Below, one piece after another: positions 24,046 to 33,855 of a stretch of 64,000 nucleotides of DNA. The DNA is from Callorhinus ursinus. Its lineage: Eukaryota > Chordata > Mammalia > Carnivora > Otariidae. Position 1 is the stretch's first letter; each line of letters opens with the position of its first letter. The notes beneath the pieces were generated by a model. The model searched no databases, was not told where the DNA came from, and saw only the letters and a program-made list of their open reading frames with translations. Position numbers and translations under genes: made by a program. Location: positions 5,259,775 to 5,323,774 of the forward strand of contig NW_020313057.1 in NCBI RefSeq assembly GCF_003265705.1, in the 5' to 3' direction.

Positions 24046-24112
24046 TTCTCCAGCACCTGGCACAGTGCCTGAAACAAAGGAAGTGCTCAGTGCATATTGA
24101 ATCAATGCTATA
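24046..24112 (+). repeat. L2 3'-end fragment
   Basis: CTCCAGCACCTGGCACAGTGCCTGAAACAAAGGAAGTGCTCAGTGCATATTGAAT matches the 3' end of L2 in sense. Confidence 0.7.
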
Positions 24113-24534
24113 TGCTATTTTGCCATATGCAATATATCCATCTAAGAGTTGCCTTAAATACTTTTCAGAACAAGACAAGGTATATGTAAATAAATTAGTT
24201 AAAAACTATATTATTACTGAATAATATATGTTGGAGAGGGCTCAGGAGATAGGAGTTACTATGTACCTAACAATCCAGGTACATAGGTGTATATCTAGTG
24301 AGAAGCAGTTGACATGTGATGGGCAAAGCATTTAATCACCTGGAAAAGCTCTTTCCCTGACACCCTAAATACATGGGCCTGATCCTTGGTGCTTTTCTTG
24401 ATGCAGGCTGGGTCCTCTGTGTTATGGAAATCTGCCTTGGGAGAAAAAAAATGTTTGTGATGTGCCTAACATGGTGCTGGCAATGAGAGAACTCGGTGGA
24501 AATGGTATTAGGAATGGTATAATAAGGTCTTCTG

Positions 24535-24560
24535 GTTATTCCTACCAGAATAGGAATAAC
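24535..24560. repeat. 10-bp perfect inverted repeat with 6-nt loop
   Basis: GTTATTCCTA at 24535-24544 and its reverse complement TAGGAATAAC at 24551-24560 flank CCAGAA. This is a possible small hairpin in intergenic DNA with no known association. Confidence 0.6.
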
Positions 24561-24685
24561 TTGAGCCCTATTTCATGGTACCATGTAATTCTGCCAGGAA
24601 TTAGAAATACCCTGATGGTAACACACATCCTCCATCTCCAGCTCTTGGCCTGTAATTTCCTTAGGGAACACAAGTAAAGCCCATG

Positions 24686-24824
24686 TGTGCAACCCAGCTG
24701 CTATCTCTGAGTCTCAGAGATGACCTTGACTCTGAGGAGCCCAAGAGGCTGGAGGGGGCAGTGAGGACCTGAGATCAGTAGGGATTCCTGGGCCAGAAGT
24801 CAACAGACCAGAGTTCTGGTCCCA
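24686..24824 (+). repeat. 139-bp direct repeat, copy 1
   Basis: This segment starts TGTGCAACCCAGCTG and ends GAGTTCTGGTCCCA. It recurs at 28174-28312 in the same orientation and with the same length, and I count three base differences. It matches no repeat family I recognise. It lies in otherwise unique-looking sequence left of the young L1 insertion. Confidence 0.9.
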
Positions 24825-25165
24825 TGTGATTAGGCCGGCAGCGTAAAGACTTTGGGTGCTAATGGTGCTAATTCAGCCCAGACATTGGGCGGAAGACTGA
24901 CTCCATGTGTGTTTTGCTGCTCAGGGCAAAGACGATGAAAACTAAGAAGAGTCTTCTCTTGAGGTTAGAACAGGGCCCAGAAGTATGTGAACAGTTTGGT
25001 ACACTGGGCTAGCCTGAGTGACTGATGACACCCAAATAGTCACCTTCTTTCCTTCCACAGAGTACAGTGGCTTCTGTCTACCAGGAGGCTGTGAATCCCC
25101 AGAAGAGACACCTGGCTGAATATCTGTGGGAGGCATCCAAGCACCAGATTCCTGAAGAGTAGTGC
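24825..25165. other. intergenic, no gene seen
   Basis: Unique-looking sequence between the first repeat copy and the L1 target site. Confidence 0.5.
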
Positions 25166-25183
25166 TACCCTCTTTCAGGTATC

Positions 25184-25216
25184 TTCTTCTTCTTCTTCTT
25201 CTTCTTCTTTTTTTTA
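25184..25216. repeat. (CTT)n plus poly-T
   Basis: About eight CTT units followed by T8. It arises from the L1 A tail on the opposite strand plus the target-site copy. Confidence 0.9.
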
Positions 25217-25699
25217 ATAATTTTTATTGTTATGTTAATCACCATACATTACATCATTAGTTTTTGATGTAGTGTTCCATGATTCATTGTTTGTGCGTAA
25301 CACCCAGTGCTCCACGCAGAATGTGCCCTCCTTAATACCCATCACCAGGCTAACCCATCCCCCAACCCCCTCCCCTCTAGAACCCTCAGTTTGTTTCTCA
25401 GAGTCCATCGTCTCTCATGGTTCGTCTCCCCCTCCGACTTACTCCCCTTCATTCTTCCCCTCCTGCTATCTTCTTCTTTTTTTTTCTTAACATATGTTGC
25501 ATTATTTGCTTCAGAGGTACAGGTCTGTGATTCAACAGTCTTGCACAATTCACAGCACTCACCATAGCACATACCCTCCTCAATGTCTATCACCCAGCCA
25601 CCCCCACCCTCCCCCCCCCCACCCCCCCCCCCACCCCCCCTTTTTTTTCTTAGAATTAAAAATTCTCCTTATCAGTGAGGTCATAGGATACATGTCTTT
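25189..25699 (-). mobile_element. young carnivore LINE-1, 5'-truncated (about 510 bp)
   Basis: On the plus strand it reads as reversed carnivore L1 3' UTR: ATTGTTATGTTAATCACCATACATTACATC, then CCCATCACCAGGCTAACCCATCC and CAGTGAGGTCATAGGATACATGTC. A perfect 23-base TSD beginning TACCCTCTTTCAGG lies at 25166-25188 and 25700-25722, so both ends are defined. The A tail appears as a T run with a (CTT)n expansion. Too short to hold ORF1 or ORF2. Confidence 0.95.
25599..25648. repeat. C-rich homopolymer expansion inside L1
   Basis: Runs of 7-11 C separated by single A residues, followed by T8. On the L1 sense strand this is a poly-G tract of the 3' UTR. It is an obvious site for assembly or sequencing error and a candidate G-quadruplex. 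Confidence 0.9.
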
Positions 25700-25784
25700 T
25701 ACCCTCTTTCAGGTATCTTCTTGCTCTGGGCAGACTAGGCTTGCCTCTGTGCAAGAACCACAGTTCTGATGATGTTGGCTCCAT

Positions 25785-26165
25785 GATTCTGCTCAGGCTG
25801 CCGTAACAAAGTACCTACCTCATCCTGGGTGTCTTAAACAACAGAATTTTATTTCCCCGCAACTCTGAAAGCTGGAAGTCCAAGATCAAGGTGTTGACAG
25901 GTTTGGGTTCTTCGGAGGCCTTTTTTTCTCCTTGGCTTTAGACAGTTGTCTTCTCCCTGTGTCTTCACTTGGTCTTCCCTCTGTTCCTGTCTATGTCCTC
26001 ATCGCTTCTTGTAAGGACACCAGTCATGTTGGATGAGAGCCCACCACAGGACCTTATTTTATTATAATTACCTCTTTAAAGGCCCTGTCTCCAAATACAG
26101 GCACATTCTGAGGTCCTGGGAGTTAGGACCCCAACATACGAATTTGGGATGTTGAGGTACACAGA
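25785..26165 (-). mobile_element. MaLR (MST/MLT1-like) solo LTR
   Basis: On the plus strand it reads reversed: GCTCAGGCTGCCGTAACAAAGTACC, then CAACAGAATTTTATTTCCCCGC, GGAAGTCCAAGATCAAGGTG, 'ttgtaaggacaccagtcatgttgg' near 26009 and TCTCCAAATACAGGCACATTCTGAGG. Non-coding relic. Confidence 0.8.
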
Positions 26166-26261
26166 AGGGCGGATGCCACTTAGGGCTGTGACTTACTTGG
26201 CAAGACTGGAAGAAGAGAAGAGTGTACAAAGAGGGTTTTTGAAGAGAAAAGGGGGATTACA

Positions 26262-26355
26262 GTTATTTAGTTAGCATCTGTTATGTGCAGGCCACGTCCT
26301 AGATGCGGTCACTTAAAGCTCCTTGAACCTCACTCAAATAGCCACCTTATAAGGA
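26262..26355 (+). repeat. MIR-like fragment
   Basis: 'TTAGTTAGCATCTGTTATGTGCAGGCCACGTCCTAGATG' with AAGCTCCTTGAACCTCACTCAAATAGCC resembles the MIR 5' part. Diverged. Confidence 0.5.
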
Positions 26356-26400
26356 AAGTTCCCTTCACCTTTTTGTGTAGTGTGGTCTCCCTTTCCTCTT

Positions 26401-26604
26401 CGTTTTTTTTTTTTTTTTTTTTTAAGGATTCTATTTATTTATTTGGCACGGAGAGAGAGGGCACAAGTGGGGGGCACAGCCGAGGGAGAGGGAGAAGCAG
26501 GCTCCCCGCTGAGCAGGGAGCCCGATGCGGGGCTCGATCCCAGGACCTCGGGATCATGACCCGAGCTGAAGGCAGACGCTTAACTGACTGAGCCCAGGCA
26601 TCCC
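26401..26604 (-). mobile_element. CAN-SINE with head deletion
   Basis: Reverse orientation with a 21-T tail and the body GAGAGAGAGGGCACAAGTGGG. The head reads CTGAGCCCAGGCATCC, four bases shorter than CTGAGCCACCCAGG. Short TSD TCCTCTT is at 26394-26400 and 26605-26611. Confidence 0.9.
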
Positions 26605-26611
26605 TCCTCTT

Positions 26612-28173
26612 TGATTTTTAAATCTTATTCTGGTGGTAATGGTTGAGTCTGTTAGAGAACTTAACTTCTAAATGTTCAAACTCATTTTGAAGTTTGGCTC
26701 TTCTCTTGAGTTGATTGGACCATGGTAAAAAAATGTATATAAGCCTGTCAGCTGAGTCCTAAATTATTTCCCTGCAATGCAGCAAAATACGCTGCAGCTT
26801 CTCCAAATGATGGCCTGGTCCCACCCGCACGGGATGGAACTACAGTTTGGCACAGTCCGTTGGGCCAGGGGAAGCCTGGGGTTATGTGTGGGCCAGGGTT
26901 GGGGCTGGAGGATGAGGGGAGGGTGGGAGAGACTTCTCTGCTGAGTTTTGTCTGATTTAATGAATAGATTAGGTATCTGCCTTGTAAGTTGAGACTCTGA
27001 GCATTTTGCTTTTGTCTTAACTCTGAGTCCTACGTAATCACAAGTACAATATACTTGCAGGACCTGCTATGTGATTTGCGGGGCCCAGTGCAAGATGGAA
27101 ATGAGGGGCCGCTTGCTCAGAAATGATTAACAAGTGCAAGAGGGTGATGGCAGACGTTTAGCCAAATGTGAGGTCCTTCGGAGCTCAGGGCCCCGAGGAA
27201 CCGCCCCCTCACACGCCCATGAAGCCGGCCCCTGGAATGAGGAGGACCTTTCAGTTGAATACCCCCCTCCTAGATTAGAAGATCACTTGTCTTCATTTGT
27301 AGAATCTGCATCATTCATTTCTAGTTATCATTAAACCTGTCTCAGCTGGGTTTCTCAGGAGACTCCATGCTATCAGGATAGTCTGGCCTTGGGCTCGACG
27401 GTTACTCCTCTTAGTTTGCTTGGTGCTGGGGAGGCAGGGTGAGGTTTGGATTCCTGATCCCAGCTAATGCCTCTCTGTCTCCTGCTGCTGCCTGGCTCCT
27501 CCTCTCTGAGGCCCACAGCTCGTCTAGGAGCCAAAGTGTAAAACCACTGGAATTCTCTCGTTCCTGCAGCGGGAAGGGGGAGGAGCCCTGGGCAAGACCC
27601 CTGAGGCTTGCAGGATGCCTGGTGTGTGTTTTCTGGACAGAGGGCCCTTCTGTTTCTTCTCTAGCCAAGACGCCTTGGCTAAGGGGTTCTGACTGATAGG
27701 TCAAGGTGACTCAGCTGTCAGGCAGTGCCGGGTACCAGCCCTTCCCTGTCCCTGTAGGCGCTGTCTCTCTTGTCCTGGCCTCACGAGGACCTCCCCAGGC
27801 TGTCAGCTCAGCTTGCCTCTCCTTCCCTCCTCTTCTGATTCCCTTGTTTCTTGGTTTCTGATCAATGTGGGCAATGCACATTTGTACCAGCCCTTGGTCA
27901 CTCCCAGGGACTTGTCGATATTGGGGTGTTTCATTCCACCGTACTCAGGCTCCTAAGAACTACACCAGAAGGTGAGCAGAACTATCTTCATTCCTAGATG
28001 AGGAGTCTACCCCCTAACCCTTTTCAGTGAACCACCAAGATACATCTTGATCCAAGGTGCAACCCCTCTTCCTTCTGAAGAGTTAGGTAATGTGGGTGGG
28101 GGGTATGTACTACCAGGGATATATGGGGTGTGCACAATGGCAAACCACCACTTCAAGGGAAAATCCTCTGCTC
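26612..28173. other. intergenic, no gene seen
   Basis: Unique-looking, partly GC-rich. Complementary open frames of 85-97 codons at 27411-27704 lie on both strands and have no recognisable domain. Confidence 0.45.
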
Positions 28174-28312
28174 TGTGCAACCCAGCTGCTATCTCTGAGT
28201 CTCAGAGATGACCTTGACTCTGAGGAGCCCAAGAGGCTGGAGGGGGCAATGAGGACCTGAGATCAGTAGGCGTTCCTGGGCCAGAAGTCAACAGACCAGA
28301 GTTCTGGTCCCA
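28174..28312 (+). repeat. 139-bp direct repeat, copy 2
   Basis: Near-identical to 24686-24824. Its right end abuts a MaLR-like LTR (GGTGGTAGGCAGAATAGTGG), whereas copy 1 continues into unrelated sequence. Confidence 0.9.
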
Positions 28313-28792
28313 GGTGGTAGGCAGAATAGTGGTCCCCCAAAGATATCCAGTTCCCTAAACCTGTGAATGTTACCTCACGTGGCAAAAGGGACTTTGCATA
28401 TGTAGCAAAGGATTGTGAGATGGGAAAAGATGCCTGGATTATCCAGGTGGGCCCAGTATAATCACAAGTGACTTTATAAGAGGGGTGCAGGAGGGTCAGA
28501 GACAGAGTAGATACAATGAAGGAAGCAGAGGTTGAAGGATTGTGGTTGGTAGCTGGAGTCACAAGCCAAAAAAATGTGGGTGGCCTCTACAAGTTGGAAA
28601 AGGCAAGGAAATAGGTTCTCCCCTACAGCTTCTGGAAGGAATGCAGTCTTGCCAACACCTTCTAGTCCAGTGGAACTCATTTTGGACTTCTGACCTCTAG
28701 AACTGTGAGGTAATACATCTGAGTTGTTTTAAGTCACTAAGGATGTCGTAACTTGTTACCGCAGAACAGGAAATGAACATATCTTACATCCG
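28313..28792 (+). mobile_element. MaLR (MLT1-like) solo LTR
   Basis: GTAGGCAGAATAGTGGTCCCCCAAAGATATCCA, then GCAAAAGGGACTTTGCATATG, GGATTATCCAGGTGGGCCCA, GACTTTATAAGAGGGGTGCAGGAGGGTCAGAG and 'ttctgacctctagaactgtgaggtaata' follow the remembered LTR order. Non-coding relic. Confidence 0.8.
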
Positions 28793-29710
28793 CCATTAAT
28801 GAGCCACTTCATTCTTGGGAAGGTCATTCCTTGGTTTCAGATACTGTACCTTAGGGACAATGGTTTTCAAACATTTAATAGAAAATTTAAAGGAGTGGGA
28901 TACTTTCAGCGATTGAAATCCTATGTGCAAGGCCAATGTAAATCAGATGCAGGTGGAGCTTCTTGGTGAAGTTGGGGACCCACTGGGTAGTGCAGGTTGG
29001 AGTGGCGCTGGGTTTGGGTGTCAGGCTGTCTAGTGCTATCAACTTTTCGTTGTGGGGAGGGCGGGCATTCTGTATACGGGACTGGTTGCCAACTTCTGAC
29101 ACATGCACACCAAAAAAACTCAATGGAATTGAGTAGAATTTAAACTTACTGTTGATATTAGTGAGGCTTTACACATGTATTTTATTTTGGGTGTTGTACA
29201 CAACTCTGAGGAATAGAGTTCATCTTCATGGCATTTCCAGTTCTTCCAAGGACCTCATTTGAGATCCCTGCCCCTCCGGGAGCTTAAGCAGGGAGACGGT
29301 GGCCATCCCTCTTGTATACATAGCCATTAACGCACGCAACACGTCTAGAAAGGAGCACACTAGGTTTTCATTGTTATTGAAATGAACTTCTGCAGGAAGT
29401 GTCCTTGGGGAAGGTCCTTTTTCCCGGGCGTTGCCTTTTGACTTGCTTCTGTTGCCCTTGAAGGCTAGCCAGGGTCTCGTGCACCTCTCTGTGGCTCTTA
29501 GATGCCTCTCGCTGGGGACATCTAGGACATCATGCTCCAGCAGTGGAAGGGATAAGCGAGGAGAAAGGCAGAGACGTTTTCTTACCATTACTAAAATTCT
29601 CTGGGAGGACACCAAGGGCCATATAAACACAGCCCGACTGTGAAATCAAAGCATCATTTAAACAACAAACAAACGGGAGCTCGATGGGCTAGAATTACTA
29701 CTCCCTTATT
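28793..29710. other. intergenic, no gene seen
   Basis: Unique-looking. The 134-codon minus frame at 29226-29630 overlaps a plus frame and has no recognisable domain. Confidence 0.5.
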
Positions 29711-29726
29711 AAAAAGCAACTTTAGG

Positions 29727-29930
29727 GGGCGCCTGGGTGGCTCAGTTGTTAAGCGTCTGCCTTCGGCTCAGGTCGTGGTCCCGGGGTCCTGGGATCGAGC
29801 CCCGCCTCGGGCTCCCTGCTCGGCGGGAAGCCTGCTTCTCCCTCTGACCCTCCCCCTGCTTGTGTTCCCTCTCTGGCTGTCTCTGTGTGTCAAATAAATA
29901 AATAAATAAAATCTTAAAAAATAAATAAAT
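29727..29930 (+). mobile_element. CAN-SINE, young-looking
   Basis: The head GGGCGCCTGGGTGGCTCAGTTGTTAAGCG leads to a CAAATAAATAAATAAATAAAATCTTAAAAAATAAATAAAT tail. The perfect 16-base TSD AAAAAGCAACTTTAGG is at 29711-29726 and 29931-29946. Confidence 0.97.
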
Positions 29931-29946
29931 AAAAAGCAACTTTAGG

Positions 29947-30120
29947 ACTTGAGAAAACAAACACAAAACTGGAGGAGGGTAATTGAATGTGAGAACTTGA
30001 TTGTGCTCTACAGGAAAATTTTCTACTTGGTCACTTTTGAATACATAGAGCAAGACGAAAGGAGATATATATATATATATATATACTATATGTTCTTAGT
30101 GTTGATATAATGCCTATTAA
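29947..30120. repeat. (AT)n microsatellite in intergenic DNA
   Basis: The (AT)n tract lies at about 30066-30086. The rest of the interval is unique-looking. Confidence 0.8.
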
Positions 30121-30260
30121 TCAGCGGAAGAACTTGTTAAAACTGGAAATGCCTGCTCTCCTCCAAACACAGAGATTCTGCATCAGTAGGATCTGGTGTG
30201 ACACATTCCTGGTGAATCTAAATGGATGATCCAGGAGGGGATTTTGACAATCACCAACGA
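30121..30260. repeat. MER5-like hAT DNA transposon remnant
   Basis: 'AACTTGTTAAAACTGGAAATGCCTG', then 'CAGAGATTCTGCATCAGTAGGATCTGG' and CACATTCCTGGTGAATC, resemble MER5A/B, a short non-autonomous Charlie-type element. Diverged. Confidence 0.5.
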
Positions 30261-32365
30261 CTGTAGCTGAGCTACCAGTGTACAGACAGGAGGTGGTCCA
30301 GGGATTTAAGTCCACTCTTGCAAACTCGTTAACAAGTTTAGTTCTTATTACGCATAGTTCTTATTTCCCTGCACTGCCTTTCCTCTAAAATATTTTATTA
30401 GGTGACTGCATAGTAGTTCTCGGATAAAAGCAAAAGTACCTGTTGTCAGCGCTGCAGTGTTCTGTTTTGTGAGGGTAGCTCTAAACATATTGCAGTCCAA
30501 TCCAATCATTGGATTATTCTCTCTGAAGTTGGTAAGCTTCCTGTTCTCTCTGCTCATCTAAAATTCCGGGAAGAGTCAAAGGTTTACACATCCCCTCGGA
30601 CTCCAGATGACGTGAGGTTTGGGAAATTGAGGAGAACAGCTGAACTTATTCACTGCTCTTTTTACTATTATGGGGCATTTCCTTTCATAGGTCGGCTCAG
30701 CCTCCCGGCCCCAGTCCTTTACCTTCTTCAGACCTCAGTGCATCAGGGCAAGCCTGCCATCTCCCAGAGCAACCAGCTGAGACTCCCTCAGCCGCGCTGG
30801 ACACCGGCAGGACGGAGGCAGGCCTCTCGCATCCTGGAAAGAAGCTGCGGTCACTGCAGGGAATGCAGACCAGCTCACCCACGCTGCCTGCATCCATCCA
30901 CACTCTCCTGTCTGGTATCTCTTTTTTCCTCTGCCCCCCTCCTCACTCTGGTTCCTTGCATGATTGGTCTTAATAGGGGAGGAAAAATAATTTTCCCCTA
31001 CCTTCTGTGTTTGTGGCTGAGAACTCTGTAATAAAAGAAATGAACAAGAGAAAAACAGGTTTATTAACACGTAGACCTCAGGTATACATGGGAGACATCG
31101 GGGGAAAGATTAGTATCTCTCTGAGGTGACTTAGAACTCAGGCCCAGATACCATCCGAATAGGGAAAGGGGAGGGGGCCTCTTAGGGGCGAGGAAGTGAT
31201 TATTGGGAAGGATGAGGGGTCTAGAGGAACAGATGGGAGTGTAACAGTTTGTGACTAAGTCTGGGTGTGGCTTTGACTTCTTAGTGCCCCCTGCCGTGAT
31301 GAAAGCCACTCTTCCCTAGGGATGGAACTCCCAGGGAGGGGCTCTAGGACACCGACTTCCTGTTGGAGGCGCAGATAAGGGGAGCTCAGAGAAAGCCTCT
31401 CCCTGCATATGCTGTTTTTCAAGTGCCTAGGGCTTAAAATAATCAATAGAGCAAAGTGGCTCACTTTGGGTGGGATGTCCTGGACTCCTGGTCGTATTTT
31501 GGGCGGTGTATTCTGCTACACTTCAGTCTCAGATCATCTCCTAGCCTTGTGGGGCTCCCTGCAGGGGGAGCACTGTGCACTTCTATTCCCGCCAAGGTCC
31601 TGCAGTATCTGCAGAGACAGCCGGGCAGTGCACTGTCCCCACAATCCGGACCTCCCACCTCCAGTGACCTTCACACCCACCCCACTTCCCACTCACGCCG
31701 GCATCTTATGATCGCCTGCACGTTCTCCACCTGAGAAATTCAAACCAACCACACCCTGCTCTGTGGTCCTGTGGTTTCATCATGCTGGCTCTCGGGCCTG
31801 ATGCGTTTGGTCTTTGACCTCACAGAAAATGCCAGTGTCCAGAATGTTCTGATTTCTTGCAACACGTTAGCTCCTACCTGGACTTTCTGCTTTTCATGCT
31901 CAGCCCGAACCCCTGATTGATCACTGCAGTGACTGCCTTGGCAGAGCCTCAGCGGCCTGTGCCTGTCCTGGGGAGCACCCCTCCCCCTAAAGCCCAGCCC
32001 TGAGCTCAGCGGCAGCCCGCTTTCACTCCTAGTGGCTGAGGGTGCTGGAGAAAGATCTGTAAATTCTGTCCATACACTCTTAACACTTAATTACACACCC
32101 AGTCGTGCAAGGCATGGGAATATACAGACATGATACAAATCCTTGCCACAAACAGATGCAATTATTCCTGGAGGAAGTTTTTGAATTTTCGTCAAGGGGA
32201 TCCTTTCTTTATTCTCTTTCTTGTGTGGTTAAGAATTCTTTCTCATTGGCCTCGATTCCTTTTGCAATCCTCCGGCCGCCGACTGTGAAGAGCTCTCCCT
32301 GTAAAGACAGAAGATGCTGATAAAAAGCCTTCTTCCCCTTACAGGGAGCTCATTCGTTCCTTCTT
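30261..32365. other. intergenic, no gene seen; possible unclassified LTR
   Basis: A stretch from about 31030 (AACAAGAGAAAAACAGGTTTATTAACACG) to 31440 has the look of an old ERV-type LTR in reverse, but I cannot name the family. Frames at 30612-31070 lie on both strands and have no recognisable domain. Confidence 0.35.
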
Positions 32366-32374
32366 TCTTTTGCT

Positions 32375-32620
32375 CATTCATTTGTTCATTCCACAAATAA
32401 TCGTTGGGCGCCCACGTCGTGCCAGGCGGGTCCTCATGAGGAAGGATACAGACATGAACGAGACAGACAAGGTCCCTGCCCTCGTGCAGCTTATATCAGA
32501 GTGTGAGAAAATGCACAAGGAAGAGAGGGAGGGGAAAGGAAAGAAGGAAATAAAGAAATTCTGAGTTGCAGGTGCTGAGAATCAGAGTAAGATGGTAGAC
32601 GGCTGGGGGAGGGCGGTCTC
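32375..32620 (-). mobile_element. L2 3'-end fragment
   Basis: TTCATTCCACAAATAATCGTTGGGCGCCCACG, then GAGACAGACAAGGTCCCTGCCCTCGTGCAGCTTATAT, is the reverse of the L2 3' end. Confidence 0.75.
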
Positions 32621-32902
32621 ACGTTAAACATCAGAGTGTCAAGAAACCGCTAATGCCGACAGCAGGAGGGGGGGCACCTAGGCACGAGGCGCTATGTGCC
32701 CAGGGAATGTGAACTTCAGGTCGGACTGAACCGAACCAAATACGGTTAGCAGAGCCATTGTGTGCACCCACTAAATTTTCAAAAAAACCCGAATTCTCTT
32801 AAAATGTACTATTCTGAATCAGAGTCCCCTGTGGAGCAATACAGCCTTGCAGCAAACACCCAGACCACTGAGACGTGTTAACGGCCAAGTAATATAGTCA
32901 CT

Positions 32903-33119
32903 CCTTTTTTTTTTTTTTAAAGATTTTATTTATTTATTTGACAGAGAGAGAGAGAGAGAGAGATAGCGAGAGAGGAAACACAAGCTGGGGGAGTGGGAAA
33001 GGGAGAAGCAGGCTCCCCGCCGAGCAGGGAGCCCGATGCGGGGCTCGATCCCAGGACCCCGGGACCATGACCTGAGCCGAAGGCAGATGCTTAACGACTG
33101 AGCCACCCAGGTGCCCCAG
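32903..33119 (-). mobile_element. CAN-SINE, young-looking
   Basis: Reverse orientation: T tail, AAGATTTTATTTATTTATTTGACAG, (GA)n, then the head end CTGAGCCACCCAGGTGCCCC. TSD TATAGTCACT is at 32893-32902 and 33120-33129. Confidence 0.95.
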
Positions 33120-33129
33120 TATAGTCACT

Positions 33130-33495
33130 TCTGATAGAATTTCTTGCCTGGGCAGGAATCCTTCTACCTCTTCTTGTTCTCAGAGTAGGAAGGAAGAAGA
33201 AAGAAGCAAACCAAACCAATCAGACGCAAACCGAGAGGTCAAACCCAACCCCACAACATCTCGCCTCGGCTGGAACAGAAATACCGCCCATTACTCACCC
33301 ACCCCAGCAATGGGAGAAGGGATTGCCGTCAGGTATCCTGCCATTATATTCTGCGTTCATTGGAGCGAAAGGGCAGAGAAGAGGTGAGGGTTTTGAAAAG
33401 AATGCCCAGAGAACTACACCTTTCCTCCTTGATTGTTGAGAACAGCCTTGCAATTAAATACTAAAAATACACCGGCTGTAAATTGTTTGACCAGC
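33130..33495. other. intergenic, nothing recognised
   Basis: Unique-looking sequence. Confidence 0.45.
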
Positions 33496-33855
33496 CCACC
33501 TGCTATGCACTCAGTTGTCACCCCCAAATGGAAGCCTCTCTGCCCTCGTGTGACTATATGGGGGGGGTTCCAGGGCCTTTTGGGAGGGGCTGGAGGTTAA
33601 ATACGTTCATAAGGGTGAAGCTCTCTGATCTAGGGGAACGGGTGCCCTCCCAGGAAGGGGAAGAGAACCAGGGATCTCTCTGGGCGGTGAGAGGACCTGG
33701 TGAGAAGGGAGCTGTCCGGACGTGGGGAAGAGAGTCTCATCAGATCATGCTGGCTCCTTGAAACTGGACTTCCAGCCTCCAGAGCTGTGCGGAAAACAAT
33801 TTCTGTGGTGTAAGCCCCCCATGATAGCTTGTTACGTCAGCCCAAGCCGACTCAG
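33496..33855 (+). mobile_element. MaLR-like solo LTR
   Basis: TTGTCACCCCCAAATGGAAGCCTCT, then 'ttccagcctccagagctgtgcggaaaacaatttctg' and TAGCTTGTTACGTCAGCCCAAGCCGAC, follow the MST/MLT1 layout in sense. Strongly diverged. Confidence 0.6.
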
